From Diphasiastrum complanatum (Eukaryota > Streptophyta > Lycopodiopsida > Lycopodiales > Lycopodiaceae), in assembly GCA_029204225.1 (NCBI GenBank), contig CM055095.1:71027957-71091956 (forward strand): a stretch of DNA of 64,000 nt, written 5' to 3'. The translations under genes were made by a program, and so were the position numbers. The notes beneath the pieces are model-generated. The model saw only the letters and a list, made by a program, of their open reading frames with translations. It was not told the origin of the DNA and did not search any database. Positions 20,085 through 30,609 of the stretch are shown piece by piece (position 1 is the first letter of the stretch; every line of letters starts with the position of its first letter).

Positions 20085-21063
20085 TTCACAAGTTTTTGCA
20101 ATAAGGGTGTTGGTGGCCTACACTTCATAAAGACACCGAAAATTATATTCAGTCATTTGATGTTTGCCAATGGGCACGACGTCCTATGCGACAGAATTAT
20201 GAACCATTACATCCGATTTTATCGCAAGCACCATTCAAGAAATGGGGCCTAGATTATGTTGGTCCTATTCATCTTGTGGCAAGAGGATCTCAAGCTAGAT
20301 ATATTATCGTAGCAACCGATTATATGACCAAGTGGGTTAAAGCCAAAGCTGTTAAAGTTGCTGATGTGAAATCTACGGCTAAATTCCTCTATGAACACAT
20401 CGTCATTAGATTTGGATGTTCTATTGAGATCGTTAGTGACCGTGGTACACACTTTGTTAATCAAACGATAAAGTGTTTGTTGGAAGACTTTTTCGTTATA
20501 CACCGGTTTAGTACTCCGTATTATCCCAGGGGTAATGGCCAAGCTGAATCTTCTAATAAGATATTCTACACTATTATAGCAAAAACGGTTGAAGCGAGTC
20601 GTTCTGACTGGGAACATAATTTGCATGCAACATTATGGGCATTCCTAACCGCTTACAAGAGTAGCACGAATCAAACACCTTTTCAACTGGTTTATGGTCA
20701 AGATGATGTCATGCCGATAGAATTTTTAGTACAGAGCGATTAGATGATGACAAATTCCTACAACTGCATCATGAAGCTTTGCACAAATTACGTGAAACTA
20801 GATTGATGGCAAATCATGCATTAGCATTAGAGAAAGTCCACCATAAGACATGGCACGATCATCAATTACACAAAAAAGATCTGAAAGAAGAAGATCTAGA
20901 ACTGATGTATAAAACCAAGCTGATCAAAGAAAAATTGAAGTTAACCGGTGAAAGACCGTATAAGGTCAAAAAAATACTGAACTATGGAGCAGTTGTTTTG
21001 GAACATTTGGATGGAAAACTTTTTGATACTTCAGTGAATGGAAGCCGATTACCTAAGTTTTAA
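20085..21063 (+). pseudogene. Gypsy G1b integrase
   Basis: A degraded zinc-binding N-terminus (20,085-20,185) precedes a clean core at 20,186-20,743. The core reads WGLDYVGPIHLV, VATDYMTKWVKAKAV, then IVSDRGTHFVNQ with the second Asp, and GNGQAESSNK with the Glu, so the D,D,E triad is intact. The C-terminal domain continues at 20,779-21,063 (LKLTGERPYKVKKILNYG, NGSRLPKF) after a frameshift near 20,740. The family ends pol here. The homologous integrase on the minus strand is at 30,610-31,670. Confidence 0.88.
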
Positions 21064-21710
21064 CAACCCGTTTCACCAGTTTAGTTAGCATGATCCGAGA
21101 CTATGCTTTTATTTTGATTGTTTTTCAATTTCTTGTTTTCACTACTTGATTAATGTTTTCTTTTGAAAAAGACAAAATGTATGGAAAGACTGATGAGGAA
21201 AACTCAAAAATGTCATCAGATCAGAAAAAATTGAAGGAAAGTATTCTCAGGAATCAGATCTTTATAAAAAATGACTTGGAAAACTACTTTTTGGGTCATT
21301 TTTTGCACATACTGTTTTAGAATTGTTCGCTGAGATTTCAGAGGCGAGATCCACCTCAGATATACCTATACTGAGTTGGGCGAATGTTCTTTCCACTAGT
21401 TAATACCCGGTTTTACCTCATGCGAATGTTCAGTATCATGCCATTTTGGGAACGTTCGCCGAGCATCTTCCTGTACTTACAAACCTTCGCCGACATGTCA
21501 GATGAATTTAAAATGTCAAATTTAGGTCGGTCATAGGTTCAGATCTTGAAAATTTGCATTTACTATAGTACCTAGACGAATGATGGCTTTAGGCGAATGT
21601 TGAACCTTTTCCAAAGATCTTCAAAATGTTCGCCAGACTGTTATTTTGGTCCCAAACCTTCGTTGAGAATCTTGGAAGCTATTGTCACAATATTGAGCAA
21701 GCCTACAGAT
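21064..21710 (+). repeat. Spacer with dispersed GCGAATGTTC / GAACNTTCGCC motifs
   Basis: Non-coding. Motifs lie near 21,380, 21,420, 21,452, 21,482, 21,590, 21,630 and 21,655, in both orientations. It matches the position of the spacer at 29,960-30,330 in the fuller element. Confidence 0.6.
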
Positions 21711-21890
21711 TTTTGTCCAGAACTGATCACCCAAACTAGTATTTTGTCTAATGGACCCTCCAAATTCACCTATAAGGAGTCTGAATTCGATTCATTTGTC
21801 ACTTCTGCTAGCGGAGCTCTTGCAAAAAAAATTTGCGACAAAAATTTTCTACCAACTTTTTTCCAGCCTTCTGATATACACTTGCGCCTA
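21711..21890 (+). promoter_or_regulatory. Copy 2 of the gypsy TATA block, upstream of the extra ORF
   Basis: Aligns with the blocks at 11,578 (plus) and 29,770-29,945 (minus). It contains ACCTATAAGG at about 21,769, roughly 130 bp before the ATG at 21,904. An internal promoter for the extra ORF is my inference. Confidence 0.5.
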
Positions 21891-21903
21891 CTTTCAGTCA
21901 TCA

Positions 21904-22752
21904 TGTCTTCTACTGATACCTTTCAGTCTTCATGATGATGTTCCAACTACAACGGACATCATGATGCTCCCTAGCGCAAGCACGGTCGCTAAGTGGATGC
22001 GGGCCCTTGCTCAAGGCAATGGAAATATACAAGTGGGCCTTTTCTGGCAAATTAATATGCAATTTATCACTATGGCCTTTAGCACTTGGACCGAGGCCAA
22101 ATCTAAGTTTTACATACTTTCCAGACTGCCACACACAAGGTGCGCATTATGAAAGCTGCCCTTGCAGCCATAGGTATCACATCCGACACTGAGCCATCTC
22201 CAAACCACAAGCATGCAAAGAACGTGATCAAGTCATTCATAGACACAACCGTTGAGTTCTTGGTATCTCCTAGAATCCATCCGAGATCCCATCATCCATG
22301 CCGCAGCCCAACTTCTGAACAACTTCTTGATGGTTGGCAACCTCAAGAAGGAATGCATTTCTTCACAGATCCTGCACCGCATTGTAGATTCCAACTACAA
22401 ATTAGGATCTGGCCCGCTAGGACCTTACAACTGGTATAAGACAGTTTTTGACGAGTTGAAGAGGGCAATCAAGGGTAACACCAAGCAACAATTTGCGGCT
22501 GGCCCTCTTCTCTCGCTATTATCCGCCTCTTGCTTGGAAGACAAGATTTGTGGATTTAATGCCGATACCGTGCTGTCTATTTATGAAGAAGCACTGGCAA
22601 AGTCATCTCACCAGGCCTCATCAGCACATAGTCATCGTCGTGTACGGAGTGAGATCGTTATTCCTTACTCGCCTCCTGCGTCATGTCGAAGGTCTAGGCA
22701 ACCATTGTTTGTTGCGCTGCAACCTTCGGTTGCCACTGTGAACTTGAAGTGA
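21904..22752 (+). pseudogene. Gypsy extra ORF downstream of integrase, copy G1b (truncated)
   Basis: It starts ATGTCTTCTACTGAT (MSSTD), as does the minus-strand copy at 29,740. After a frameshift at about 21,935 and another near 22,130, the frames give DIMMLPSASTVAKWMRAL, INMQFITMAFSTWTEAKSKF, QLLNNFLMVGNLKKECISSQ, YNWYKTVFDELKRAIKGNTK and SEIVIPYSPPASCRRSR. All correspond in order to the other copy. A stop at 22,750 ends the homology early; the coiled-coil half is missing. I do not recognise the domain. Position and orientation suggest an accessory protein of the element. Confidence 0.65.
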
Positions 22753-23095
22753 AGGTCTACTATTTCTAAAGTCCTGACTTTAGAAGTTGTGACTTAAAAA
22801 GAACAAGTCAACAAAACACTATTGAAAAGAACTTGAAAAAGAACTCAAACTTAGTGACAAAATTTAACATTCAATCACAAAATCATTCATTCAAGAGACT
22901 TGCTGAGGGGTCAAGATGGGGACACCCCCCCCCCCCCGCGAAAGATTTTCTTTCAAATTATGCAAGATCAATTGGCCCAAGGCCAATTACATATACATTG
23001 GTTTTGGGAAAATGGAATTCTTAGATCTTTACATCAACCAGAAGTTTACAAATTCTAGATCTTAAAGAATCTTATACCAAGAAAAGTGGTTTCTA
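22753..23095. other. No gene recognised
   Basis: Non-coding, with a run of C at about 22,926-22,938. Confidence 0.5.
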
Positions 23096-23465
23096 ATGAC
23101 ATGCAAAGACTTACTGATCAAGAAATGAGCATGCATAGGCATTTGACATTAGGAGGCATGACATGCATGAATCCAATCTGACATGCAGGCTTCGATTCCA
23201 ACATGCAAAGTCATTAGGCTAGGGATGGTATGACATGCAAGTTCTAGTTTCGACATGCAAGCTTCAAATCATACATGCAAGTTCCCAAATCAAACATGCA
23301 AGCTCTCAAATCAGACATGCAAATTCCAATCAGACATGCAACTCCAAGATCAAACATGCATGACCATTAAGCTATGGATGATATGACATGCAAAGTCATC
23401 AAGTCATGGATGGTGTGACATGCAAAGCCATCAAGTCATGGATGTTGTGACATGCATGGCCATCA
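23096..23465 (+). repeat. ACATGCAAG-type tandem repeats
   Basis: About fifteen ACATGCA cores occur in 370 bp, spaced 18-33 bp. Several share a longer unit of the form TCATCAAGTCATGGATGNTGTGACATGCA (23,396-23,460). Confidence 0.8.
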
Positions 23466-23485
23466 GTCTTATGGACGGTGTGAAA

Positions 23486-24001
23486 GTCTACCATCCTGGT
23501 AAAGGATTGCACCCACCACATAGTCACTAGCATTCATTTCCACTAGGAAATGTTTGCTAGGGTCCACTATGTGCAAGATAGGTGTTGTAGACACTAACAC
23601 TTTCAAAGTCTCAAAGCTTTGGTTTAATTCATCGGTATAAACAATAGGTGGATTGATTTTTGAACGCCTTCCGGCTTTTTCCTTATTACCCTTTTTAATT
23701 TTACTTTTGGCTTTCTTCACTTCTTTAAGAAGGTTCGTTAAAGGTAATGCAACTAAGACATAGTCTTTAATAAACTTATGGAAAAAACTTGTGAAGCCTA
23801 AAAAAGATTTTACTTTCCTTATAGTTTTCAGAATAGGCCAATCATGAACTTTTTGGACCTTATCATAATCAATCTCAAGACCTATATTGAAAATGATATG
23901 TCCCAAGTACTTGAGTTTTGTTTGAAAAAACTCACACTTAGACTCCTTTTGTAGATCGATTTTGATTCGAATGCTACTAACTCGAATATCTATAGCAAAC
24001 A
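23486..24001 (-). pseudogene. Ty3/gypsy RT C-terminus and RNase H start (family G3)
   Basis: One 177-codon frame. It encodes KCEFFQTKLKYLGHIIFNIG (RT thumb), VKSFLGFTSFFHKFIKDY, the Lys-rich spacer, and PILHIVDPSKHFLVEMNASD (start of RNase H), and is cut at LYQDG. It is nearly the same as 40,213-40,732, including the position where it meets copia sequence. It is a fragment, with no LTR. Confidence 0.9.
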
Positions 24002-24085
24002 TGATGGTCCAAACTACATTATTATTGCACTTTATGTAGATGATTGTCTATTTTTAGTAGTTCTAACTCTTCCGAGTGACCACTT
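24002..24085 (+). pseudogene. Copia RT fragment with YVDD
   Basis: The plus strand reads DGPNYIIIALYVDDCLFL and breaks off about 60 bp later. It is fused head-on to the antisense gypsy fragment, as at 40,733. Confidence 0.85.
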
Positions 24086-24184
24086 TTTGATTTGATTCAA
24101 TCTTGCTTGATTCTTAATCCATTGTTTTGAGTATCCAACACAAGAAACTGAAGATCAAGACAAAGTTTGATGTTATTGAACACC

Positions 24185-25414
24185 TTCGAGCCTTCTGTGA
24201 ATCATTAGTGTTTTATTTTGGAGCAGCCCCCGCTCGAGGATGCGAAGGCACTTGTCGAGGGAAAGTTGGCTGAGTTGAAGGAGCTCTCAAGTGAAGCCAC
24301 CCCATCTTGCAGCGGGCCCGATTCTCACAACGAATATCTTCGCATTGATGACATTACACAACAACTTCAAGCTGTGCCATCTTGTTCTGAAGCCTCGGAC
24401 CATCAAGAGTATTTGGAGGCTGTTGCAAATCTCGACAAGCTTGAGTAGGAGTTGTCGAATCTAAAGCAACAATTGGAAGATCAAAAGCTGGCTGCTGAGT
24501 TGCAAACTCAGGACTTGGCAACTGCATCCACACAACCAAAGCGAACACGGCACAATCAGTCGAAGGTATGTGCTGACAGATTCCGTGCATTTACTGAACG
24601 CTTCTAGAAATGGTGTTCACATGCATTTAATGTTGAATTGCAATGGCATGTGGAATACATGATGCTACCAGGTGCAGTAGGCATCGCCTTCGACGATTGG
24701 AAGCGACCTTGGGAGAAGGACGACTTTCTCTGGTTATGGGCCCAGCTCTCTATCAAACAGAAAGGATGTCTATGTTGGGTTCCAAGTCGTGCCTTTCGGA
24801 TCAGCAGAGTTGTACATAGGCTCTTCGGCTATGTATGCTCTAAGTTTCAATTTTTGCGGGACGAAGATAATAAGCGACATTTTTGAAAGCAAAAGGCGCA
24901 GTTTCAACTGTACAAACCTCAAGCTGTTGCGGATTTAGGCAAATTTGATGATGCCGGGTTGCTGATCAATGTAAATATGGCTTATCCAGAGTTATTCAAC
25001 CTTTATGTGGATTGGGAGCGAAATCTTGTAGATTATTTTGTGGAAATTCGACACAATCTGCAAGACAGAAGGAATTCATTTCGCTACAAGCAGTCCTGTA
25101 CATATTCATTTTGGCACTTTGGCACTTTCGCGGCAAAGACATTATTTTTCGTTCAAAATCTTTATGTTAAAAGCTCTTTTATTAGATTTTCAGTTCGTTA
25201 CTGTAAAGAAGTCAGTCTTCGTAGTGATTTAGACGAAGATAGCAAGTTAACCCAGGAGCTGTTCGATGGAACATTGCTCCCAGTTAAGTTAGAAGAAATC
25301 GGCAACTTACCAATTGGCCGCTACACAAAATCAAAAGAAGACTTGCTGTTGATCGAAGCTCAACAAAACTTGGAGTTTGTTCAGAAATTATATGAAGAAT
25401 TGAATCATTCATAA
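24185..25414 (+). pseudogene. Unidentified accessory ORF of a gypsy-type element (broken)
   Basis: Frames at 24,218-24,886 and 24,959-25,414 belong together with three internal stops (near 24,446, 24,605 and 24,883). The first part is Glu/Gln/Leu-rich and may form a coiled coil (ELSNLKQQLEDQKLAAELQT). The middle is Trp-rich and globular (FDDWKRPWEKDDFLWLWAQL). The last part (LDEDSKLTQELFDGTLLPVK) may lie behind an intron or insertion at about 25,050-25,190. No known domain is recognised. It sits 300 bp upstream of a polypurine tract and LTR, so it occupies the 3' accessory position of an LTR element. Confidence 0.4.
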
Positions 25415-25436
25415 AACATTCATTCATGTCTTTGTT

Positions 25437-25664
25437 GTGCTGATGTTTCTATGGGATGCTGAATTTTTGAAGTTTAAAGATGTTTTGAAGGTTGATTCCA
25501 GTTTTCATCAACAATTCAAAGATCAACTCAAAACAACCTATTCAATTAAAGAAACAACAAGACACATATTCTCTAAGACGAAGAAATATCTAAAGGACGA
25601 AATACACGAAGAAATATCTTTTCGCCTTAACGAAAATCTGAAGAACAAAATGTTTCGCGAATAA
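25437..25664 (+). CDS. Small Lys/Phe-rich ORF before a polypurine tract (75 codons)
   Basis: Unrecognised. It is charged (FKDQLKTTYSIKETTRHIFS) and predicted mostly helical by eye. It could be the C-terminus of the preceding broken ORF in another frame. Confidence 0.25.
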   Translation: MLMFLWDAEFLKFKDVLKVDSSFHQQFKDQLKTTYSIKETTRHIFSKTKKYLKDEIHEEISFRLNENLKNKMFRE

Positions 25665-25707
25665 TCCTCAATAAGAAGATGTTATGTTCAGGAGGACGTT
25701 TCACATT

Positions 25708-25720
25708 TGAGGAAGGGGAT
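25708..25720 (+). other. Candidate polypurine tract
   Basis: TTGAGGAAGGGGA lies one base before a TGTGATG that begins a candidate LTR. Confidence 0.5.
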
Positions 25721-25721
25721 A

Positions 25722-26986
25722 TGTGATGCCACCTTATTGTCAAAAATTGAATATCAACATAAATATGGCATGATATACTCAAAAATAAAGATATGAGCTA
25801 GTTAAGTATAAATCATGAAGAGGCCTAAAAGTCATTTTTCAGGAATATATCTCCTAAGTACTTGCCTTGTAATTAAGGACAAGACCTTTAATGAGAATGA
25901 CATTACTTTGGATAACCTTTACTAGGTCGTCCACACGAAACGACTAGATACGAAAAGACATGTTTAACTAGAGTAACTTTAACTCGTAGTTAAGTATACC
26001 CTTCATGGTATAATTGAACGTATTTGCAGTCTGATTGTTAACTAGACCCTTTCGCAGGAGCGACGCACCTATTATTTTAGAGGTGTGTTTGTTCGCCCCG
26101 TAGAACATATATTGATCTCACACTTCAGTCTCGAGCATCGAGAGAGAAGAGTTTATGCATATGTAAGAGATTGAAGAAGTGAATAGAGTTCTGTGAGTTA
26201 TTCTCTCTTATCCCTGTTCTCCGCACTGTTGAGTGTGAGTGATCTTGAGTCTGCTAACAATCTCTAACGCATTACATGAATTACTCTCTGATCAGACATA
26301 CACTCTAGTGCATTACAGTCGTTTGCTGTGTATCCGTAAAGCATGCTCTAAAAGAACTGTCTTAAAACCAACTTATTCGTTTGTCGTGAATATTTTCTTT
26401 TCGGCACTCAAATAATGACTATCTTTGGTACAGTCTAGCACGATCATTGAATAAAGTTGTATGTATACGTATGAGATGACAGTCCCTGTCTGAAGAATTG
26501 AGTCTTTGATCTGTTTTCCTGATTGGCATTGACATAAGTTTCTAACGTGTTCTAAAACCATTCGTGTTCTTTGGCCATTAATTTGGACTTTAGTTGTTGA
26601 GGACTTCTGTCTAGAAACGAACAATTCGCGAAAGCAATTAATTAATTGTTTGCACAGTCGCGAATACATTGAACAACTCTCGACTCTTGTTGACATCTTA
26701 ATCAACCAGAGTGTACCACTGCTATACTACTATGATAACATCTCATCTGTAGAATGCGTTTCATTCGATTTGATAGAGGCTAGATTGTTGTTCTGAAATT
26801 ATTAACATTACATTTTCCAAACCATAAGTAATACTGGTTACTTTTTAATGTCTGTTGACAACCAGAATAACACTCAAAACCACTTGCCATAATTGTACCA
26901 AATACATAACTTTCTAACGCTGTCCTCTGTGGGAACGACATTATTTACTATAAAATCTATATTTACCCTGTTGGTATAGTACGACA
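25722..26986 (+). repeat. Candidate 3' LTR of a gypsy-type element (1,265 bp)
   Basis: It begins TGTGATGCC after a polypurine tract and ends GGTATAGTACGACA. The sequence near its end (CTCTGTGGGAACGAC) is typical of the region before the LTR end in plant Tat/Athila-type elements. No partner LTR lies in the window. The minus strand also has a short purine run (GATGGGAGG) before the other end, so the orientation is not certain. No gene inside. Confidence 0.5.
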
Positions 26987-27029
26987 CCTCCCATCATTGT
27001 TGCACGAAAGTATAAACGAGCAACTGGCA

Positions 27030-29740
27030 GCTGATCTTTGATTTGCTCTGAGGCCATCAGCTTAGTTGGATCGAATGCCAGAGGAGGGAGGCAATCGTCT
27101 TATCTGGTTGCCACTGACGCCAACAGAGTTAGATCTTTTGCAAACATTTTTTATTGTCACATTATTGGATTTGGAGAGTTGACATACTCTCTTTGGTATG
27201 CTTGCAAAGCCCAGTGGAAGTCCACTGAAATTGTCCAGCTGTAGGGCTGATGGATGATTGGCCAATTGGGCATATGGATTGTGATTTTGTCCATAGCCAA
27301 TCCCAAATCTTTCCATTTATTTCTTCTCGGCATTGGCACATAATAAGGGTCGACCCACAATTGGCGGGGGCTGGCGACGTAACTCCTGATTAATTTTTGA
27401 GTTTTCTCAAACACTGTAATTCTCCATGCCGGCTGCTCTCCCAATGCGGGTATTTTGTCCAACTCTTTGCAGGCCTCTATCTCGGAGGTCTTAATCTTCA
27501 GAACCCATCCACCACACGAGGACTCAGGCGGATGTTGCTTTAAGAAGGTCTGGATCTGGTCCTTGACACTGATGGGCCTTCTGAATAGAGGTGTGGTCCT
27601 TGATGGGGATGGACCTGCTTGTACTGCTGGTAAGATTGGCGGTTGTGCTGTTATATCTAGAGCTCCCCCCTGGTCCAGTCCCCAATCTACTCCTGTATCC
27701 ATTGGTACAACTTCTTGGCGTGTAGGGGAGAATTGCGGCATGACCGGTACGGAGATTTGTGGTCCGGCTTCCAACATGTGAGCGGCTGCTTTTTCATAGA
27801 CACGGTGATGGTCTCTTTAGCCTTTGCCAACTCGGTTGAAGCTGCTCCTTTGAACTTATCGTGGAGTCCCTAAAGGGCCACTTTGTATGGTTCTACTTTT
27901 TTGAACAAATATGCGATTTCCGTCGGTGTGACCGGATGATCTGGTATTTGAGTTTGAAGATACGCATCATGCTCAAGGGTGGTCGCATCCAATTTATCTT
28001 GAAGATGTGTGCAATCCTATTTGGCCATCTGCAATTGACCCTTCAGCAGCTGCGCCTGTTGTTTTGCATCCTGCACGGCCTTATCCACCTAATCTCGTGC
28101 GGTTGTCAGGGCGTTTTGCAGGGAGCTGATGTATTCTTCCAAGCGATCAGCTTGTTGCTGGGCCAACTTCTTTTCAGCTTCAGCCTTGTCTTCATGTTGC
28201 TTGGCAATTCTTATCTCTCGATCCAGCTGAATAATCTTCTGGCTGATCAGAGTGTTTTCGGATCCCATATCGGATATTCTCTGCTCCATTTCTTTCTTCT
28301 TATCCAACATAGACTGGATCACTTGCGCAAGGCTTGAGACCAAACCGAGAGCATCACCAGAATCTACTGTCGTGGAGGGGGCAATAGCAGGAAGACCTGA
28401 TGGTACTGTCCTTTGTTGGCATGGAATAGGTGCCAGTACTTCTTCTTCTTCAAAAATGTCTTTCTCCTCAAAACCCTCAGGCACAATGGCATCGAACTGG
28501 TTCGGTGATTTCACAACTTTGTCGACCCAAAGTGCGGCTGGGCTATCTTCAATGTGAGGTTGCTGGCTGACATCTTCAACACCGATAGTAGATTCATGGA
28601 TCTGTTTGAATCCTCTCCAGGGGATGGCAGGTCAAAGGGCGTAGGGCTTTGGGACATTTCAAAAAATTTGGTGGTCCCAAGGAGGTTGGAATCATTGAAC
28701 ATATCCATGAAAAATTGCATGTTTGGAGAAGTAGCTTTGGTGTGCGGGGGTGAGGCAGCCTAGGCAGCTATGTTGGGAATGGTAGCCCCAATGGTCACAA
28801 ACTGTCCGTGTGTGGAAGCAGAGGCAAGAGAAGCATCAGAGGCGGGGGGAATAGGAAGTTGAGTGCAAACAGCAACAGGGGGTGGAAGCGCAGCTGACAA
28901 TGTATGCCTAGTGCGACGTCGTGACGCGGAAGGTGAGTCAGGAATGACGATCTCGCTGCATGGATGATGACGACTATGAGAACTCGAGGCCTGGTGAAAT
29001 GACTCGGCCGATGATTCTTTGTAGACAGAAAGCACAGAATCTAGGTGGAAGCCATGGATTTTGTTTTCTAGGTGGAAAGCGGCTAGAAGAGACAATAAAG
29101 AGCCAGCAGCAAACTACTGCTTAGTATTGCCCTTAATAGCTCGTTTGAGCTCACCAGAAATAGTCTTGAACCAATTATATGGTTCAAGAGGGGCTTTGGC
29201 CAACTTGGTGTAGAAATCAACTATCCTATGGAGGATCTGTGACGTGATGCAGTCTTTCCTGAGGTTGCCAACCATCAGAAAGTTATTCAGTAGCTGGGTA
29301 GCAGTGTTTATGATAGGCTCAGTGATGACATCAAGGAGGTATCCGTTTTTGGTCCAGTGCAGATCATTGGTGAGGTCAATGTAAGGCTTGATGGCCTGTT
29401 TGGCCTGCTTGTGATTGGGTGAGGCCTGTGTACCGGATGCTATACCTATGGTTGCAAGGGCGGCCTCAGTGATGTGCACCTTGTGTGTTGCTCCTTGAAA
29501 ATTGATATAGAATTTGGACTTCTCTTCCTTCCATGTACTGAAGGCAAGAGTGATGAAATCCATGTTGATTCGGCCAGAAAAAGCTCTCTCATGAATACCC
29601 ATTACAGTGAGTAGAGGCTCCGCAAGGGTCATCCACTGAGTGACCATGCTTGTGCTAGGAAGGATCATGATGTCTGTTGCAGATGGGACATCACGATGGA
29701 TAGTATAACACGGAGACTAGGAAATATCAGTAGAAGACAT
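27030..29740 (-). pseudogene. Gypsy G1 extra ORF downstream of integrase (fuller copy)
   Basis: It starts at the ATG at 29,740 (MSSTDIS), meets an early TAG, and continues in frame (DIMILPSTSMVTQW) through 29,668-29,114. Further frames at 29,095-28,760, 28,720-28,511, 28,514-28,089 and 27,777-27,157 complete about 850 codons. Order: a globular N-terminus; a Ser/Pro-rich hinge (SEIVIPDSPSASRRR); a long Gln/Glu/Lys coiled coil (MLDKKKEMEQRISDMG, LAQQQADRLEEYISSL); and a C-terminal part with SPSRTTPLFRRPISVKDQIQ. I know no domain that fits. It is in sense with pol, unlike the antisense ORFs known in some Tat elements. Confidence 0.6.
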
Positions 29741-29769
29741 GGTGACCAGAAATGTAACGTAAGATGCGT

Positions 29770-29945
29770 GAATGTATATCAAAAAGCAGTTCAGAAATTT
29801 TGGAAGGCTTTGGTCGCAGGAAAATTTTGCAAGAGCTTCGCTATCACAAGTGAGGAATGAATCGAATTCAGCCAACTTATAGGTGAATCTGGTGGGTCCA
29901 TTACACTGAATACTAGTTTGGCTGATCAGTTCTGAACAAAAATTT
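29770..29945 (-). promoter_or_regulatory. Copy 3 of the gypsy TATA block, upstream of the extra ORF
   Basis: In sense it reads TTTTTGTTCAGAACTGATCA, CCAAACTAG and then ACCTATAAGT, about 150 bp before the ATG. A 78-codon frame across it is a by-product. Conservation in three copies suggests a transcription start for the extra ORF. Confidence 0.5.
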
Positions 29946-29959
29946 GCAGACATGTACAG

Positions 29960-30600
29960 TACTATAAAAATAGACTATAAAAATCTTGACGAAGATTTCT
30001 GGGGATCTGAACCTATCAAGCAAACGTTTTCCAGGGCTAGCGAAGGATGAACCTTCGCCCAGGAGGGTCCTTCACCTAGGTACTGTCATAAATGCTTTTT
30101 TTCACAATCTAAACCTATGGACAACCTAATTTGGACATTTTAAGATCATCTAAAAGGTCGACGAAGGTTCATAATGAAGTTAAGATGAATGTTCCCAAAA
30201 TGGCATATCACTGAACCTTCACCTGACTCAAAAATTGGACTTTTCTTGGACAAGAACCTTCGCCCACCTCAAATTAGATAAATCTAGAGTGGATGTACTG
30301 TCTGAGAGCTCAACGAAGGTTTCCGGTACTGTATAGGCCAAATCTGACCAAAACAGTGATTTTATAAGCCTTTTTTCATCAAAAAATATTGTGCTTTCTT
30401 TTTCCCATGCTAATGACTTTCTGACTTTTGCTCATCAGTCTTTGCTCAATTTTTGCTTTTTTTTTTTTTAACTGTCTTTTTCCAAAAAACTCAGCAATTT
30501 AAGTATTGAAAACAAAAAATTGAAAAACAAATAAAATTCAAAAACCATTGAGATCAGGCTTGCTGAATTGTTGGAGCAGGCTGCCACAACTTGAGTAATC
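29960..30600 (-). repeat. Spacer with GGCGAAGGTTC / GAACCTTCGCC motifs
   Basis: Non-coding, between the integrase stop and the TATA block. Motifs lie near 30,038-30,058 (a back-to-back pair GCGAAGGATGAACCTTCGCC), 30,060, 30,158, 30,213, 30,250 and 30,310. Confidence 0.65.
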
Positions 30601-30609
30601 GGCTGCCAT

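Larger units (their letters stand above)
19421..22752 (+). mobile_element. Ty3/gypsy Tat-like element G1b, internal remnant
   Basis: A plus-strand partial copy of the same family as 27,030-38,594: a piece of the pre-RT linker, then (after loss of RT and RNase H) integrase, the integrase C-terminus, the motif-rich spacer, the TATA block and the start of the extra ORF. No LTR or PBS is recognised at either end. Confidence 0.8.

Noticed and set aside
23096-23465. CRISPR-like array
   Set aside because: Repeats are short and variable with irregular spacing, no leader or cas genes, and a plant setting.
27455-28337. Plus-strand frames over the extra ORF
   Set aside because: They are antisense shadows; the minus-strand frames match the second copy of the extra ORF.
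29717-29953. 78-codon minus-strand ORF before the extra ORF
   Set aside because: It covers the conserved TATA block and ends across the MSSTD start; the copies at 11,578 and 21,711 do not preserve it well.
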